A stretch of 64,000 nt of DNA from Emticicia sp051209875 (GCF_051209875.1 NZ_JBNTQY010000001.1:4092001-4156000), one strand, 5' to 3'. Numbered from the stretch's first letter, positions 35,220 to 45,308 are shown. A program made the numbers and translations. The notes: a model not told the origin generated them from the sequence alone.

Positions 35220-37127
35220 TTAAAAGGGTTTATTGAAAAATCCAAATTCTGGGTCAATGAGTAATGCTCTGTCTAAAAAACTATTAAATTCTTCACATGA
35301 AGTTTCGGGTAAAAGCGAACAAGAATAACACGAAGCTAAATTTGTTCCTCCAATTCCTTGTCCGTCCGAATGATAACAAACTGGGTCAGAAGCACAGTCT
35401 TGACTTCGGAATAGTGCTGAATTTAAAATCTTTTCAAATGATGATGGATTTGATTGTGTAATAATTCCTCCATAACTACCTTCTGCCCCTGCAACTGTAT
35501 AAAGTAAAACACCTTGCATATTATCACTATCTACGAAAAGTCTTTCATTTAATGAAGTTGAAGCATAACCACATAAAAACTCTAACTCTTTAATTATCAA
35601 GTGAGAAAGTGTATGAATTAATATGAATTTAGCTAAATGTTTAGGATTGCTAAATTTATCATTCTGTAATATTTCAGATGTTATAATTCGTTCTGAAATT
35701 TTGTCTATTCTTGATTTGAATTTATTACTTTCACCATAATATTTATGAAACCATGCTTCAATTTTGTCTTTATCAAGGTTAATGAAAATTCCTTCTCCGA
35801 AACTTTCTGTTGCTAACAAGTGCGGAGTATTAATTGCTTGTGATGATGTATATTTAACTTTTATGTTAGATTGTGTGTCGCCTTCAGCAATAAATAAATC
35901 TTTGTCAAACGGTTCTTGCCTTGTAAATGCCGTTTGTACAGTTGTTAGCTTTAAACGTTTCACCTTAATAAGTGTGGATATTCCTAATTCAGAAAGTGTT
36001 TCAGTTTCTTGATTTTCATACGTTAGACTATTTTGTAGCTCATCAATATAGTTTGGATTTTCCAAAATAAAGTTAAATTCTTTTAATCGGTATTGTATTT
36101 CAGCTTCAAAAGCCTCTTCTATTTTTTCGTCTATAAATTCGTCTAAAGTTTGTTTTTCGTATTTACTGAAAGCTGTATAAATTATTTCTTTACTGACACC
36201 ACTTGATAGCAAATTTCTAATTGTAACTTTTTCTTCTTGCTTAATTTCTTGAATTTTCTTTGGTAGATATATGCTATTAATGCAAAGCGGGTAATAAACA
36301 CTATTACTTGTTCTTATTACTGGTTTGAATTGCTTCGTTTTGTCTTTATTAATTCGCAAACCAAATAAACCTGCAAGGGTAACTTCTCTACCTTTTGTTT
36401 TACAATCAGCACTTGCACATTTAACCCTAATGCCTGCTAAGTCGGCAAATGTTTCTGAACGCAAGTATCTTAAATCTTGTTTTTCACAGCATTTTTCGGT
36501 GTAATCTATTTTAATATTTCCACCGTCTGCATCCTCTTCTTTAACATTTTTCTCGGCAATATTCCAGAATTCCCAAGGTATATCTCTAATTCCTCCATTG
36601 GGTGATGTCATTATAAAACGAACTTGTTCTAATTCAAAATATTTTTTCTTTCTATTTTCTGTTTTGGCTTTTTCAAAACAATGATAACATTTTGGTTTAA
36701 TGAATTTTATTCCTGCATCATTTTCTTTGAATTTTTCTAAAGTTTGATGCCAGTTTTTCCACCAATCACGAATATTTTTAAATCGTTCACAATTAGGGCA
36801 ATACATCCATTCAGGAAAGTATTTAGCACTGGCAACTCTCTTTGTTTCTAATGGAATACTATCATTTGGAATATATGGATTTGCAATATTAGTCGGCACT
36901 CGAACAAACTTTTGAAGACTTTTAAAATGCACTTGAAGCCGTTTCAACAAACGATTATCTTCAATTATGTATTCATCTTGGTCAAAAATTCTTGAATTAT
37001 CGAAAAAATATTTCCATTTGTCAAATTCTTCAACTATCAATGCACCTTTTGACGTTTCTAAAATAGAACCTACTCCGCCATAGGCACTTAACATTTTTCT
37101 TGTTTGTGATTGAATATATTTTGCCAT
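35220..37127 (-). CDS. drmB: DISARM protein DrmB (DUF1998 family)
   Basis: 635 aa. The N-terminus (QTRKMLSAYGGVGSILET) and the Cys clusters CPNCERFKNIRDWWKNW, CYHCFEK and CASADCKTK are those of DrmB. The C-terminal DUF1998 domain has LIHTLSHLIIKELEFLCGY, GAEGSYGGI and a final zinc motif DCASDPVCYH with CYSCSLLPETSCEEFN. In DISARM, DrmB forms a complex with the DrmA helicase that recognises and blocks invading phage DNA. It is the last gene of a three-gene minus-strand operon, 5 bp after drmA. No DrmC-type phospholipase D gene follows. Confidence 0.85.
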   Translation of the reverse strand: MAKYIQSQTRKMLSAYGGVGSILETSKGALIVEEFDKWKYFFDNSRIFDQDEYIIEDNRLLKRLQVHFKSLQKFVRVPTNIANPYIPNDSIPLETKRVASAKYFPEWMYCPNCERFKNIRDWWKNWHQTLEKFKENDAGIKFIKPKCYHCFEKAKTENRKKKYFELEQVRFIMTSPNGGIRDIPWEFWNIAEKNVKEEDADGGNIKIDYTEKCCEKQDLRYLRSETFADLAGIRVKCASADCKTKGREVTLAGLFGLRINKDKTKQFKPVIRTSNSVYYPLCINSIYLPKKIQEIKQEEKVTIRNLLSSGVSKEIIYTAFSKYEKQTLDEFIDEKIEEAFEAEIQYRLKEFNFILENPNYIDELQNSLTYENQETETLSELGISTLIKVKRLKLTTVQTAFTRQEPFDKDLFIAEGDTQSNIKVKYTSSQAINTPHLLATESFGEGIFINLDKDKIEAWFHKYYGESNKFKSRIDKISERIITSEILQNDKFSNPKHLAKFILIHTLSHLIIKELEFLCGYASTSLNERLFVDSDNMQGVLLYTVAGAEGSYGGIITQSNPSSFEKILNSALFRSQDCASDPVCYHSDGQGIGGTNLASCYSCSLLPETSCEEFNSFLDRALLIDPEFGFFNKPF

Positions 37128-37132
37128 AATTT

Positions 37133-40100
37133 TTAGTTATTAGGGATATATTGAAATGATTCTTTAATCTGAATAAATGTGTCAGCATCTACTTCTCGCA
37201 TTGATTGCATCACAATCCAATCATCAACATCAGATACGCCCACTTGGGTAGGTCGCTTCATTAATTCGTCATATTTTTTAAGACCAATATTTTGTACTCT
37301 TTCAATCCAATCATTTGCTAAAAAATCAATTCTATTTTCAAAAAAAGTATATTCATTGGTATAATTTTCAAATCGTTTTTTCAAAAATGATTTCAATTCA
37401 TTAATATGTTCCTTTTGAAAATATTGTGCGTCATTATTTTGATTAAGACCTGGTATTTTATGCCTTACAAATGTTACCATTAATGTTGTAAGCATTTTAT
37501 CTATTGTGTTCTCTGTAAAAGGTGTTACACTTAGTGGCTCAATTCCTTTGTAAAATGCCTGATGGAAAGGGATATAATGTTCAAAATATGATTTATCTCT
37601 TGCTCTGTTTGGGTCTAAAAATGTAATTACCAAACCTTCAACTTTTCTACCAACACGGCTGGAAGCCTGAATATATTCCGCAATATTTTTTGGCATTCCA
37701 TTAACGAGCATCAAATTTAGTCTGCCAATGTCAATTCCAACCGAAAACATATTGGTTGCAAGCACTAAATCAATCGAATTTGAATTTACGGCTTTATATT
37801 TTGTTCCTTTTTTACTATCTCTATTTTCTAATTCAAATTTATTTTCTAACTGTTTTAATACCGCTTTAATTTTGCTACTTTCTATTCTTGCAGTAAGTTC
37901 TTCTGTTCTGTCCTCTAAACCAATATGATTATATATAAATTGATTGTTTCTTCCAAATAATCTTGTCTGCAAAGTTGCCGTATTTACAATAATTTCATCA
38001 CCTACTTTGTTTCTAATTTTACCTACATCTTTTAAAGAATTATAATAAGAAACAACCGTCCAATAATCATCAAGCGGTTCGCCATTTTCAATTCGGGCTT
38101 CCAACAAATGAGCTAAAAGTTGTAATTGTGTATCAATAGCTGTTTTGCCAACGGGCATAAAACCAACATATTTTCTTTTGCTTATTTCCTTAGCTTCTTT
38201 TGCAAAAAAACTATCGTTATATCCAATGCCCGATGGAGGGAAAATATTTACTTTTCTTCCTCCATATAGTTGTTCAATTTGCTGTTTTGTATTTCTTGTT
38301 GTTGCTGTGGAAGCTATAATTTTGGGAGTCAAATTTTTAACTTCTTTTGTACAAAGTTTTTCAACTGCACTTTCAAATATTCCAACGATTGAACCTAATG
38401 GACCACTTAATAAGTGTAATTCATCTTGAATAATTAAATCAGGAGGAAGTTTATCATCATCTAAACTATTAAAAAATCTGTGGGCTTCTCCTTTCCATGC
38501 TATTTGAGCAAACTTATCAACAGTTGCAAATAAAAGAGTGGGTGGGTGTTGAAATAGCATTTCATCCACAACTTGAACTGGAATTTCCTTATGGCACGAA
38601 CATTTTTTATTTAAGCATCTCATTTTAAATTTCCTGCTGTCTGCATCAAAACCATAATCACCTTCGGAAATGAGTTTTGTACCACACCAAGGGCAAGCCG
38701 AAATTTGAAATGTATTTTTATTTTCAGGTTTACCATTTTGTTTTCTACATTCACTTTCTATTTCATCAACAATTTTTTCTGCGTCTGAAAGTTTTCCCGG
38801 AGTTAATTGATTACCCACCCATAAGCCAATGCTGATAGGCTCATTTTTGAGTTCAGAGGTGTAGTTTTTTCTCAAAAATTCTAATGAAGCAATTAACTTT
38901 GAAGCTCTTTCAAATTGTTGTGCTGTTAATAATCTTAAAGTATAACGCATAATAACTGAAACACCTTTTGAAGCGTTTTCATCGTTCATCATTCGCCTCC
39001 AAACAATTGTAAATGCAGTAACAGCTAAATATGCTTCGGTCTTCCCGCCACCTGTTGGAAACCAAATTAAATCTACGATTTCTTTTCTATCTTCTGATTG
39101 GGTTTCTGTAATACCTCTTATGCTTAACAAAAGAAAAGCTAACTGAAATGGTCTATATTTTGGTGTTTTTTCAGTTAAGCCTTTGCTATCAAGCTTTTTG
39201 TAATCATAATTTTGAAAAAAAACTAAACTATCATAAGGTATTGATGAGTTTATTTCTGAAATATCTTTTTCTTTTTTAGTAAAGTCGTTATCATTGGAAA
39301 TTATGATTTGAATAAGCATTGCAGTATTTGCAAATTGAAAAGCACGAAAAACGGTATCATTTTCTAAACATTTAATATTTGATTTTAAACGGTTGTAATT
39401 GCTATCCAGTCTTGCAATAATTCTATTACCAATTTGTTTCCCATTTTCAGAATTTGCTTCATTTTTTAATTTTTGTCCACCAATCCAATTTCCGTACAAT
39501 TCAACAAAACCATATAATTGTTTTATTACTTCTTCTTTACTTATGCCGCTGAATAAGGATAGATTCTTAATATTAAGCGATTTATCAAGTAGTTGAAAAT
39601 CTTTTGGATTTTCAAAATCTATTTCAGTAAAATCGTTTTTTGTTTCCTTTACGTTATATTCTGGTGCAAAGGTTGTCTGTAATAAATTTAATTCTTCATT
39701 CCATTTTACTGAACAATTATGACCAATACCATAACTTTTAACATCTTTATAAAGGAAGTTCAATTCCTCAGCTTCAATGTCAAATGGATTTAATTCTTCA
39801 TTAGATTTATAAGGAAGTAATTTGTTGGATTTTATACTGATACCAACTTGAAATAAGCATTTGGAATTCAATTCAGGTGTTTTTGTCGTAAACCTTTTTG
39901 AAGATTGTTTGGCAGATAAATTTACTAATTGAATTTTAACGTATTTATTTCCTTTTGCAAAATATGTTTTAATATTATAACCAAGTTTCAAATCCTTATG
40001 TGATTTATCTAAAATAGGTAATTCGATAGGTGATTCTGTATCAATTATTTTAATAATTGTTGAATATTCAAAGCTTTTTCTTTTCCAAATTCTACCAATT

Positions 40101-40768
40101 AATTTGGCGAAAATTGAAATATTTTCCTTTATTGGTCTTTCTTTAAAACTTTCAGTTTTTTTGTAGTCGTCAAATTGTAAAAACTCACCACTTCTTGGTG
40201 TATTCCTACCCCCTTTATCACCTTTTAATTCCCTTATAAGCGATAAATATCCATCTTCAAATTTTAAAATATCTTTAAATGGAAATCGTGCATTATCATC
40301 TACAAAAGTATAATATTCATTTTCCGATATTTTGATTTTAATATCTATTTGATTTTCAGGTGTATAGTAAAATCCTCCACTAAATTCAACTTCAATGGTT
40401 TCAATAGATTTGTCAATGCAGAATGTTAAACCAAGATTATTTGGATTAAAATGATTTTGACTAACTTTATTTTCGTCTGCACTTGTATGGTGTTCTTTTG
40501 GTGGTTCAATATCTCCATTGTTTTGAACATCCAAATTATTATCATCTGCTATTGAATTATTTGCTTCTTCTGTTTCTTCTCTTACTTGGTTATCATCTTC
40601 AATTTCTAAGGTATCGCATAAGGTTTTCTCTGGAAAAATTATCGCTGAATAATAGCGTTGTAATGGATAATCTGAAATGATTTCTTCATTTTCGAGCAAA
40701 CCAAAACTATCAGAACCAGGTCCAATTAATCCTTTATAAATACGGTTTTGAAATATATCTCTTTGCAT
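37133..40768 (-). CDS. drmA: DISARM helicase DrmA
   Basis: 1211 aa. The N-terminal third (about 1-480) has the DrmA-specific beta-rich region. The SF2 helicase starts near 560, with Walker A WFPTGGGKTEAYLA at about 570, motif II IIQDELHLLSGPLG at about 781, ASTATTRN (motif III), NMFSVGIDIGRLN and motif VI YIQASSRVGRKVEG. A zinc insert CPWCGTKL with RCLNKKCSCH lies between motifs I and II. This is the size and architecture of DrmA, the core motor of DISARM. It lies 2 bp after drmE and 5 bp before drmB, clearly one operon. Confidence 0.88.
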   Translation of the reverse strand: MQRDIFQNRIYKGLIGPGSDSFGLLENEEIISDYPLQRYYSAIIFPEKTLCDTLEIEDDNQVREETEEANNSIADDNNLDVQNNGDIEPPKEHHTSADENKVSQNHFNPNNLGLTFCIDKSIETIEVEFSGGFYYTPENQIDIKIKISENEYYTFVDDNARFPFKDILKFEDGYLSLIRELKGDKGGRNTPRSGEFLQFDDYKKTESFKERPIKENISIFAKLIGRIWKRKSFEYSTIIKIIDTESPIELPILDKSHKDLKLGYNIKTYFAKGNKYVKIQLVNLSAKQSSKRFTTKTPELNSKCLFQVGISIKSNKLLPYKSNEELNPFDIEAEELNFLYKDVKSYGIGHNCSVKWNEELNLLQTTFAPEYNVKETKNDFTEIDFENPKDFQLLDKSLNIKNLSLFSGISKEEVIKQLYGFVELYGNWIGGQKLKNEANSENGKQIGNRIIARLDSNYNRLKSNIKCLENDTVFRAFQFANTAMLIQIIISNDNDFTKKEKDISEINSSIPYDSLVFFQNYDYKKLDSKGLTEKTPKYRPFQLAFLLLSIRGITETQSEDRKEIVDLIWFPTGGGKTEAYLAVTAFTIVWRRMMNDENASKGVSVIMRYTLRLLTAQQFERASKLIASLEFLRKNYTSELKNEPISIGLWVGNQLTPGKLSDAEKIVDEIESECRKQNGKPENKNTFQISACPWCGTKLISEGDYGFDADSRKFKMRCLNKKCSCHKEIPVQVVDEMLFQHPPTLLFATVDKFAQIAWKGEAHRFFNSLDDDKLPPDLIIQDELHLLSGPLGSIVGIFESAVEKLCTKEVKNLTPKIIASTATTRNTKQQIEQLYGGRKVNIFPPSGIGYNDSFFAKEAKEISKRKYVGFMPVGKTAIDTQLQLLAHLLEARIENGEPLDDYWTVVSYYNSLKDVGKIRNKVGDEIIVNTATLQTRLFGRNNQFIYNHIGLEDRTEELTARIESSKIKAVLKQLENKFELENRDSKKGTKYKAVNSNSIDLVLATNMFSVGIDIGRLNLMLVNGMPKNIAEYIQASSRVGRKVEGLVITFLDPNRARDKSYFEHYIPFHQAFYKGIEPLSVTPFTENTIDKMLTTLMVTFVRHKIPGLNQNNDAQYFQKEHINELKSFLKKRFENYTNEYTFFENRIDFLANDWIERVQNIGLKKYDELMKRPTQVGVSDVDDWIVMQSMREVDADTFIQIKESFQYIPNN

Positions 40769-40770
40769 AA

Positions 40771-43248
40771 TTAGTCTATAATTTCTTCCAAAATTTTAAT
40801 ACTCTTAATAGTTCTCATTGGGGCTCCAACTTGAATAATTTCTTTAATTTGATTATCACCAAGCCAATCAAGCATTTTACCTTTTTCATTAGTTAATATA
40901 TAGGTGTTTATTTCCTCACTCAATTCAACACCTGCCTTTATAATCCTGCCTGAATACTCTGTTTTTATAGCTAAAATATCTTTTATATTTTGATTCAGTT
41001 CAATATTGTTTACAGTTTTAATAATTGCAACTAAATCCAATTTTTTCATCGGAAATTTAGTTTTATTATCTAATTTTAGCCAATTTTCTAATCTATTTTT
41101 GTCAACAGTTAGCCCATTAAGTTTTACTTCATCGTAAAGGTTGTCAATAAGATACCCAAATCCTTTTGAAGTAAAATATTCTCGCAAAGAGTTTTTCCAA
41201 AGTAAAGAATAGTAATCAACTCTTGAAAAAAGCTCTTTTTCATCTGTTATTTTTATAATATCATGTAAAGTTTCTTTGTCAGGGTTTTGATAAATACGCA
41301 CTTTATCGCCTTTTATTAGCTGATTTACCTCTTTATGATACTCTTCGTAACCTTCAACATAAACATTTTTAGATTCTCTTTCCTTTATTTTTTTCGTTTC
41401 TTCCTCAAATGTAATCTCGTAAAATATTTCTTCTCTCTTTGAAAAGTTGAAGTTTTCAGTATCAATTAAATATTTAATCCAGTCGTCGATGTTTTCAATA
41501 TTTATTTGTTGCGTTTCTGGATAATGTAAACCACAAATTTTTTCTCTTTGAATTGAACGAAGGTCAATCTCATCTCTCTTTTTAAAATTATGAAGATAAT
41601 AATTAAGAGATTTTGCTTCCTCGTTATAACATAATATTTTTGTTTGAAGGTTGCTAAAAAGTATCTTTTGAAGTAACACATCAGGATAAATTCCATTGCC
41701 AAATAAGGACAAAAATAAATACTTTTTATCATCCGCTTCTCTATTTGTATATTCTTTTAATGTTATTACTTTTGTTTGTTTCAAACCTGAATATGGTTGT
41801 TCAGACTTAGGCTGATTAAATAAATGAGAAAGATTTTGCAGGTTATTTACCTTTATTCCTTGCTGTTTATCTTCTAACTGCATACATTTTTGAATCTCTC
41901 TTTCACAATCAGATTTAATTGACCTTGGAACTACAATAAAATCAAAGGCTTCATTGTTTTTGAAATAATTAGCCTTTTGGTTAGTCGTCTTTATTAGAAT
42001 AATTATTTTCTTATATATATTTCTTAGCTTTTCAAAATCATCTTTATAGGGGATTTCAATGTTGTAATATTCATCTTGAAACACTTCTTCTGCTTCCTTT
42101 TCAAAAGCCGATAATATTTCGTTTGCTCTTGCTCGAATACGATTTTCGTTATTAAATGCAGTAATTGGGTAAATTTTACGAATATATTTTAAAAGCGACT
42201 TTAAGTTTATAAGGTTATTATATTGAAATTCTTTTTGAGTAACAAATGTCGTGAAATTTGCAATTTCCAGACTTAAATCTGAATGCAAAATGGTTTCTAA
42301 TTCTATATTTTGGTAATTATTATTTTCAAATAATTTCAGTTCAGGTAGTGTCCATTTCCATTTTAATACCTCAAAGTTTTCATCTGATTCCATATCCTGT
42401 GTTCCAATAAAAATGCAATAGTTAAATTTCTTTTGTCGATAGCTTTTTGATATTGCAGAAATGGATTGCAGATATTTATTATCTCCGATGAAAATAATTG
42501 TATCAATCGGTATATCATGAGAAATAAAATGGTCTTTGATAGTTCCAAAATCATTAACCACAATTAGTATTGGGTCAAATGGAGAATCTGGGTAAATCTG
42601 ACCGCTTTTATTCATATAAATAAATGGGATATAGTCGGGTATTTTATTTAAAATATCATTTTTTGAAGCTACGATTATAGTTTTTGTTGGCTGTTTTAAT
42701 GGTAAACAGTTGTCTTTAATTGAAATTTGAGTAAGAATGGCTTCAAATTGCTTATAAAGTTGAAACATTCTGTTTTCAAATTTTTGTACCCTCGTTTGAT
42801 TGAATCTTACTTCTTCTAATTTATCAGAGTATTTCGATGACAATAGAATATAATCATTTATATTTTTCAATATAACCCTTTTTGTTGTACCCAAAGGAAG
42901 TATAAAAATTTGTTCGTTTTCAATCTTTTTAATAGTCGAAATTCGACCATCGTTTTTATTGATAACTATATCGTTTACGTTTAAATTTATTTCAGCTTTT
43001 ATATTTTTGTCAATACAGTGAAGTAAGGTTGGTAGGATTGTAGGAATGAAATAAAGTGGAAATTTGCTATTATGGGGTGTTGTAATTTGAAGAATACTCC
43101 GTTCAGATTGTAATACTGAATGTATAATAAATGTGTTTACAATATTAAAATTAGAGGATTGAAATATTGAAAAATAGAATTGTTGTTCAAGTTTTATTTT
43201 GCTTTTTTTAATTAATTTATTAAAATAGTCTTCGTCCAAAAATTTCAT
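40771..43248 (-). CDS. drmE: DrmE-like protein, first gene of the DISARM operon
   Basis: 825 aa, no recognised enzyme motif. The N-terminal part is beta-rich (IKAEINLNVNDIVINKNDGR, then GTTKRVILKNINDYILL); the middle has Rossmann-like strands (TKTIIVASKNDI, DTIIFIGDNKYL, YCIFIGTQDME); the C-terminus is helical. Length and position upstream of drmA agree with DrmE, the extra gene of class 2 DISARM as I recall it. I could not align the sequences, so the name rests mainly on context. The gene is preceded by 700 bp of non-coding DNA and followed without a gap by drmA. Confidence 0.6.
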   Translation of the reverse strand: MKFLDEDYFNKLIKKSKIKLEQQFYFSIFQSSNFNIVNTFIIHSVLQSERSILQITTPHNSKFPLYFIPTILPTLLHCIDKNIKAEINLNVNDIVINKNDGRISTIKKIENEQIFILPLGTTKRVILKNINDYILLSSKYSDKLEEVRFNQTRVQKFENRMFQLYKQFEAILTQISIKDNCLPLKQPTKTIIVASKNDILNKIPDYIPFIYMNKSGQIYPDSPFDPILIVVNDFGTIKDHFISHDIPIDTIIFIGDNKYLQSISAISKSYRQKKFNYCIFIGTQDMESDENFEVLKWKWTLPELKLFENNNYQNIELETILHSDLSLEIANFTTFVTQKEFQYNNLINLKSLLKYIRKIYPITAFNNENRIRARANEILSAFEKEAEEVFQDEYYNIEIPYKDDFEKLRNIYKKIIILIKTTNQKANYFKNNEAFDFIVVPRSIKSDCEREIQKCMQLEDKQQGIKVNNLQNLSHLFNQPKSEQPYSGLKQTKVITLKEYTNREADDKKYLFLSLFGNGIYPDVLLQKILFSNLQTKILCYNEEAKSLNYYLHNFKKRDEIDLRSIQREKICGLHYPETQQINIENIDDWIKYLIDTENFNFSKREEIFYEITFEEETKKIKERESKNVYVEGYEEYHKEVNQLIKGDKVRIYQNPDKETLHDIIKITDEKELFSRVDYYSLLWKNSLREYFTSKGFGYLIDNLYDEVKLNGLTVDKNRLENWLKLDNKTKFPMKKLDLVAIIKTVNNIELNQNIKDILAIKTEYSGRIIKAGVELSEEINTYILTNEKGKMLDWLGDNQIKEIIQVGAPMRTIKSIKILEEIID

Positions 43249-43364
43249 GTTGTAAATTAGTTCTTTTGAGGTCAGTCAGTAGTTGTTTAAGTTTAATCAA
43301 GTTAAATTCTTTTTTGTGTCCTATGTAGTTTGATGGTTTGTTCTACAATGACGCATAATGATTG

Positions 43365-43454
43365 TATTGCCGCAGTAGTTAGCAACGCTGTTTATTGCGG
43401 CAATACGTGTTAGGCGAAGGTTTTTGAGGCAAAAAAGACTTCATTTCGCCTAAC
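43365..43454. repeat. Pair of inverted repeats upstream of drmE
   Basis: TATTGCCGCA (43365-43374) pairs with TGCGGCAATA (43396-43405). Just after it, GTTAGGCGAAG (43409-43419) pairs with CGCCTAAC (43447-43454) and flanking CTTCATTT. The arms are more GC-rich than the surroundings. They may be hairpins of a regulatory RNA, terminators, or recombination scars. Confidence 0.7.
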
Positions 43455-43754
43455 TCCTAAATATACGAAAGTTTTGTCGTATGTTCTGTATTAATTAGGA
43501 CTATTTCGACAATATATTGTACTTTATGTGTGGCACTTTTTATATTTTTAATCAAATAGTTAACATATCAGCATTAAATATTATCAGCAATAGTACAAAT
43601 TAAAAATGAATCAACACTTTTAATTTTAACATGTTTATTATTCGGTAATATAATTATATGAATGTATCCTATTAAACAGTTCTGCGTATGTCTGAGAATA
43701 ATACAAATTGTAGTTTGGTGATTATCCTAATAACTTATAATTAAGCTCATACCC

Positions 43755-43800
43755 ACCCAACCAAAACATTGCCTGTATATGGTCATTGGCGTAGTTGAGT
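43755..43800 (-). repeat. 46-bp inverted-repeat element, copy E (inverted, degenerate)
   Basis: ACCCAACCA (43755-43763), 28-nt spacer, TAGTTGAGT (43792-43800): the distal arm has two mismatches, but the spacing is the same. Orientation as copy D. It closes the drm module on its upstream side. Confidence 0.75.
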
Positions 43801-43962
43801 CCCTATATTATTAAATAAACGACCACACCGAATTAATACGTCTTCATAATTTTTCTATTAAAAACACTAGAAACTCACAAAAAAAATATGTAAAAATACA
43901 TCTGCCACAATTTTTTAATATTATGCCTATTCTAACCGTTAAGAAACAAACCTATCAATTCT

Positions 43963-44487
43963 ATGATATTCTACTATTATTACGTCATTTGGGCAATCCT
44001 AAACCTTAACGATGCTTTTTCTACCAGTAAACCGGAGAGGATTACAGTTTATTATGATGATTTCTACAAAAAAGAGTGGTTCGCCAACTTCTCAAACTAT
44101 CCTATAAAATTTGTGCATTTTGAACATCATTCAAATCGTGCTAACCATATTATACTGCGTACCAACTATGAGGCTAAAACCTATAAAATTTACTTGGTAA
44201 ATACTGATTTGTTACATGACATTCATGGTATTGAAAATTATAGAATCAAAGGTTTATCCTATTTGAAGGGTAATATGTCTGTTATAACCATCAAAAGCAT
44301 GACAGATAAAAATGTGGTCAAATTACTGACCCACGAATTTTCACATGGTAGAGGATTACCCCATTGTGAACATAAAAATTGTATTATGAACGATGCAAAA
44401 GGTAAGTACAGTAACTTGAAAAACTGTAATGAATTCAAAGAAACCTGCCTACTTTTCATCAAAAAAGAGTCAAAATTAAAGATTTAA
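43963..44487 (+). CDS. Archaemetzincin-like zinc metalloprotease
   Basis: 174 aa. The zinc-site signature is complete: HEFSHGRGLPHCEHKNCIM from His124, i.e. HExxHxxGxxxC with four residues to CxM, as in archaemetzincins. Two more Cys follow at 13 and 19 residues after the Met, close to but not the usual CxxC spacing of the structural zinc site. A short hydrophobic start (FYYYYVIWAILNLN) may be a signal or membrane anchor. It stands alone in the island between the drm module and the right-end genes. Substrate unknown. Confidence 0.8.
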   Translation: MIFYYYYVIWAILNLNDAFSTSKPERITVYYDDFYKKEWFANFSNYPIKFVHFEHHSNRANHIILRTNYEAKTYKIYLVNTDLLHDIHGIENYRIKGLSYLKGNMSVITIKSMTDKNVVKLLTHEFSHGRGLPHCEHKNCIMNDAKGKYSNLKNCNEFKETCLLFIKKESKLKI

Positions 44488-44873
44488 GCTTTCTATTAGA
44501 ATCCTCTTCCACAGCATCTTCTGAATTATTTAGATACCCCTACCTATAGTATCTACAAAACATATCCCCCATAACTAATTTTAATATCAATACCCCCATA
44601 GGTTAGAAATACTTCTCCAAAAAATCTAAATATCCATATAAGAGTAATACAGGTCTCATTCATTAGCCCCCTGCCTGCATAAGGAGAGGTGTGGCTCCGC
44701 CCGTATAAGCAAAATGACAGGTAAATTAATAGACTCATTCAATCATTGGTATTTTCAATGAGGATTAATTTCTGTTTTTCTGCAAGCTATGAATAAATAT
44801 ATAGCTTAAACTACAAAAGAGACTCACAACCAATCGTTCAAAAACCATTTTTCACTTAAACATTTTATCAATT
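44488..44873. other. Non-coding region
   Basis: About 385 bp without a credible gene. It has short CCCCC-rich runs (e.g. ATCCCCCATAA and ACCCCCATAGG) but no clear hairpin. The promoter of the 117-aa gene should be in its last 150 bp. Confidence 0.5.
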
Positions 44874-45227
44874 ATGTTAACTGTAACCAATTATCAACAA
44901 CGTTCTTCAAAGGAAGAAAAAACTTATTTTGCACTTGAGCTGCAATCGGATGATTTAGAATTTGTGATTTCCCAAGCCACAGGCAGATATTATGTTACTG
45001 CCAGAAAATGCTGGATTTCTACCACCTTCAACGAAGAAATATGCAAAAAAATGATTGGTAAATCAATGGTTGGTTCAATTGCTAAAGTACAATGCGAGCC
45101 TTACGAATTTACAATTCCTGAGACTGGTGAAGTTATTACAAGACAACATCGCTATGATTATTCACCTACTGAACAAGGTTCTATGGAAGCTGTCGTATTG
45201 CAAAATCAAGAACTAGTATTTGCCTAA
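44874..45227 (+). CDS. Small protein upstream of the Sak4-like ATPase
   Basis: 117 aa, beta-rich (KTYFALELQSDDLEFVISQA, TGRYYVTARKCWISTTF) and without signal peptide. Family not recognised. It precedes a recombination-type ATPase, so a single-strand DNA-binding accessory role is plausible but not demonstrated. A strong intrinsic terminator between it and the ATPase suggests it is transcribed on its own and in larger amount, as with SSB-type proteins. Confidence 0.7.
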   Translation: MLTVTNYQQRSSKEEKTYFALELQSDDLEFVISQATGRYYVTARKCWISTTFNEEICKKMIGKSMVGSIAKVQCEPYEFTIPETGEVITRQHRYDYSPTEQGSMEAVVLQNQELVFA

Positions 45228-45249
45228 ACAAACCATCAAAAACATTTTG

Positions 45250-45283
45250 AGGAGTAGAGTCTTATTGGCTTTACTCCTTTTTT
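45250..45283 (+). terminator. Intrinsic terminator or attenuator
   Basis: AGGAGTAGAG (45250-45259) pairs with CTTTACTCCT (45269-45278) with one mismatch, followed by TTTTTT. It stands between the 117-aa gene and the ATPase gene. Confidence 0.8.
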
Positions 45284-45308
45284 ATTTCACCTTAAATCAA
45301 TTTCAATC

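Larger units (their letters stand above)
43249..43962. other. Non-coding region upstream of the drm operon
   Basis: About 710 bp without a credible gene. It contains two nested inverted repeats (43365-43454) and copy E of the 46-bp element. The drm promoter should lie between 43249 and 43365; none is clear by eye. Confidence 0.6.
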
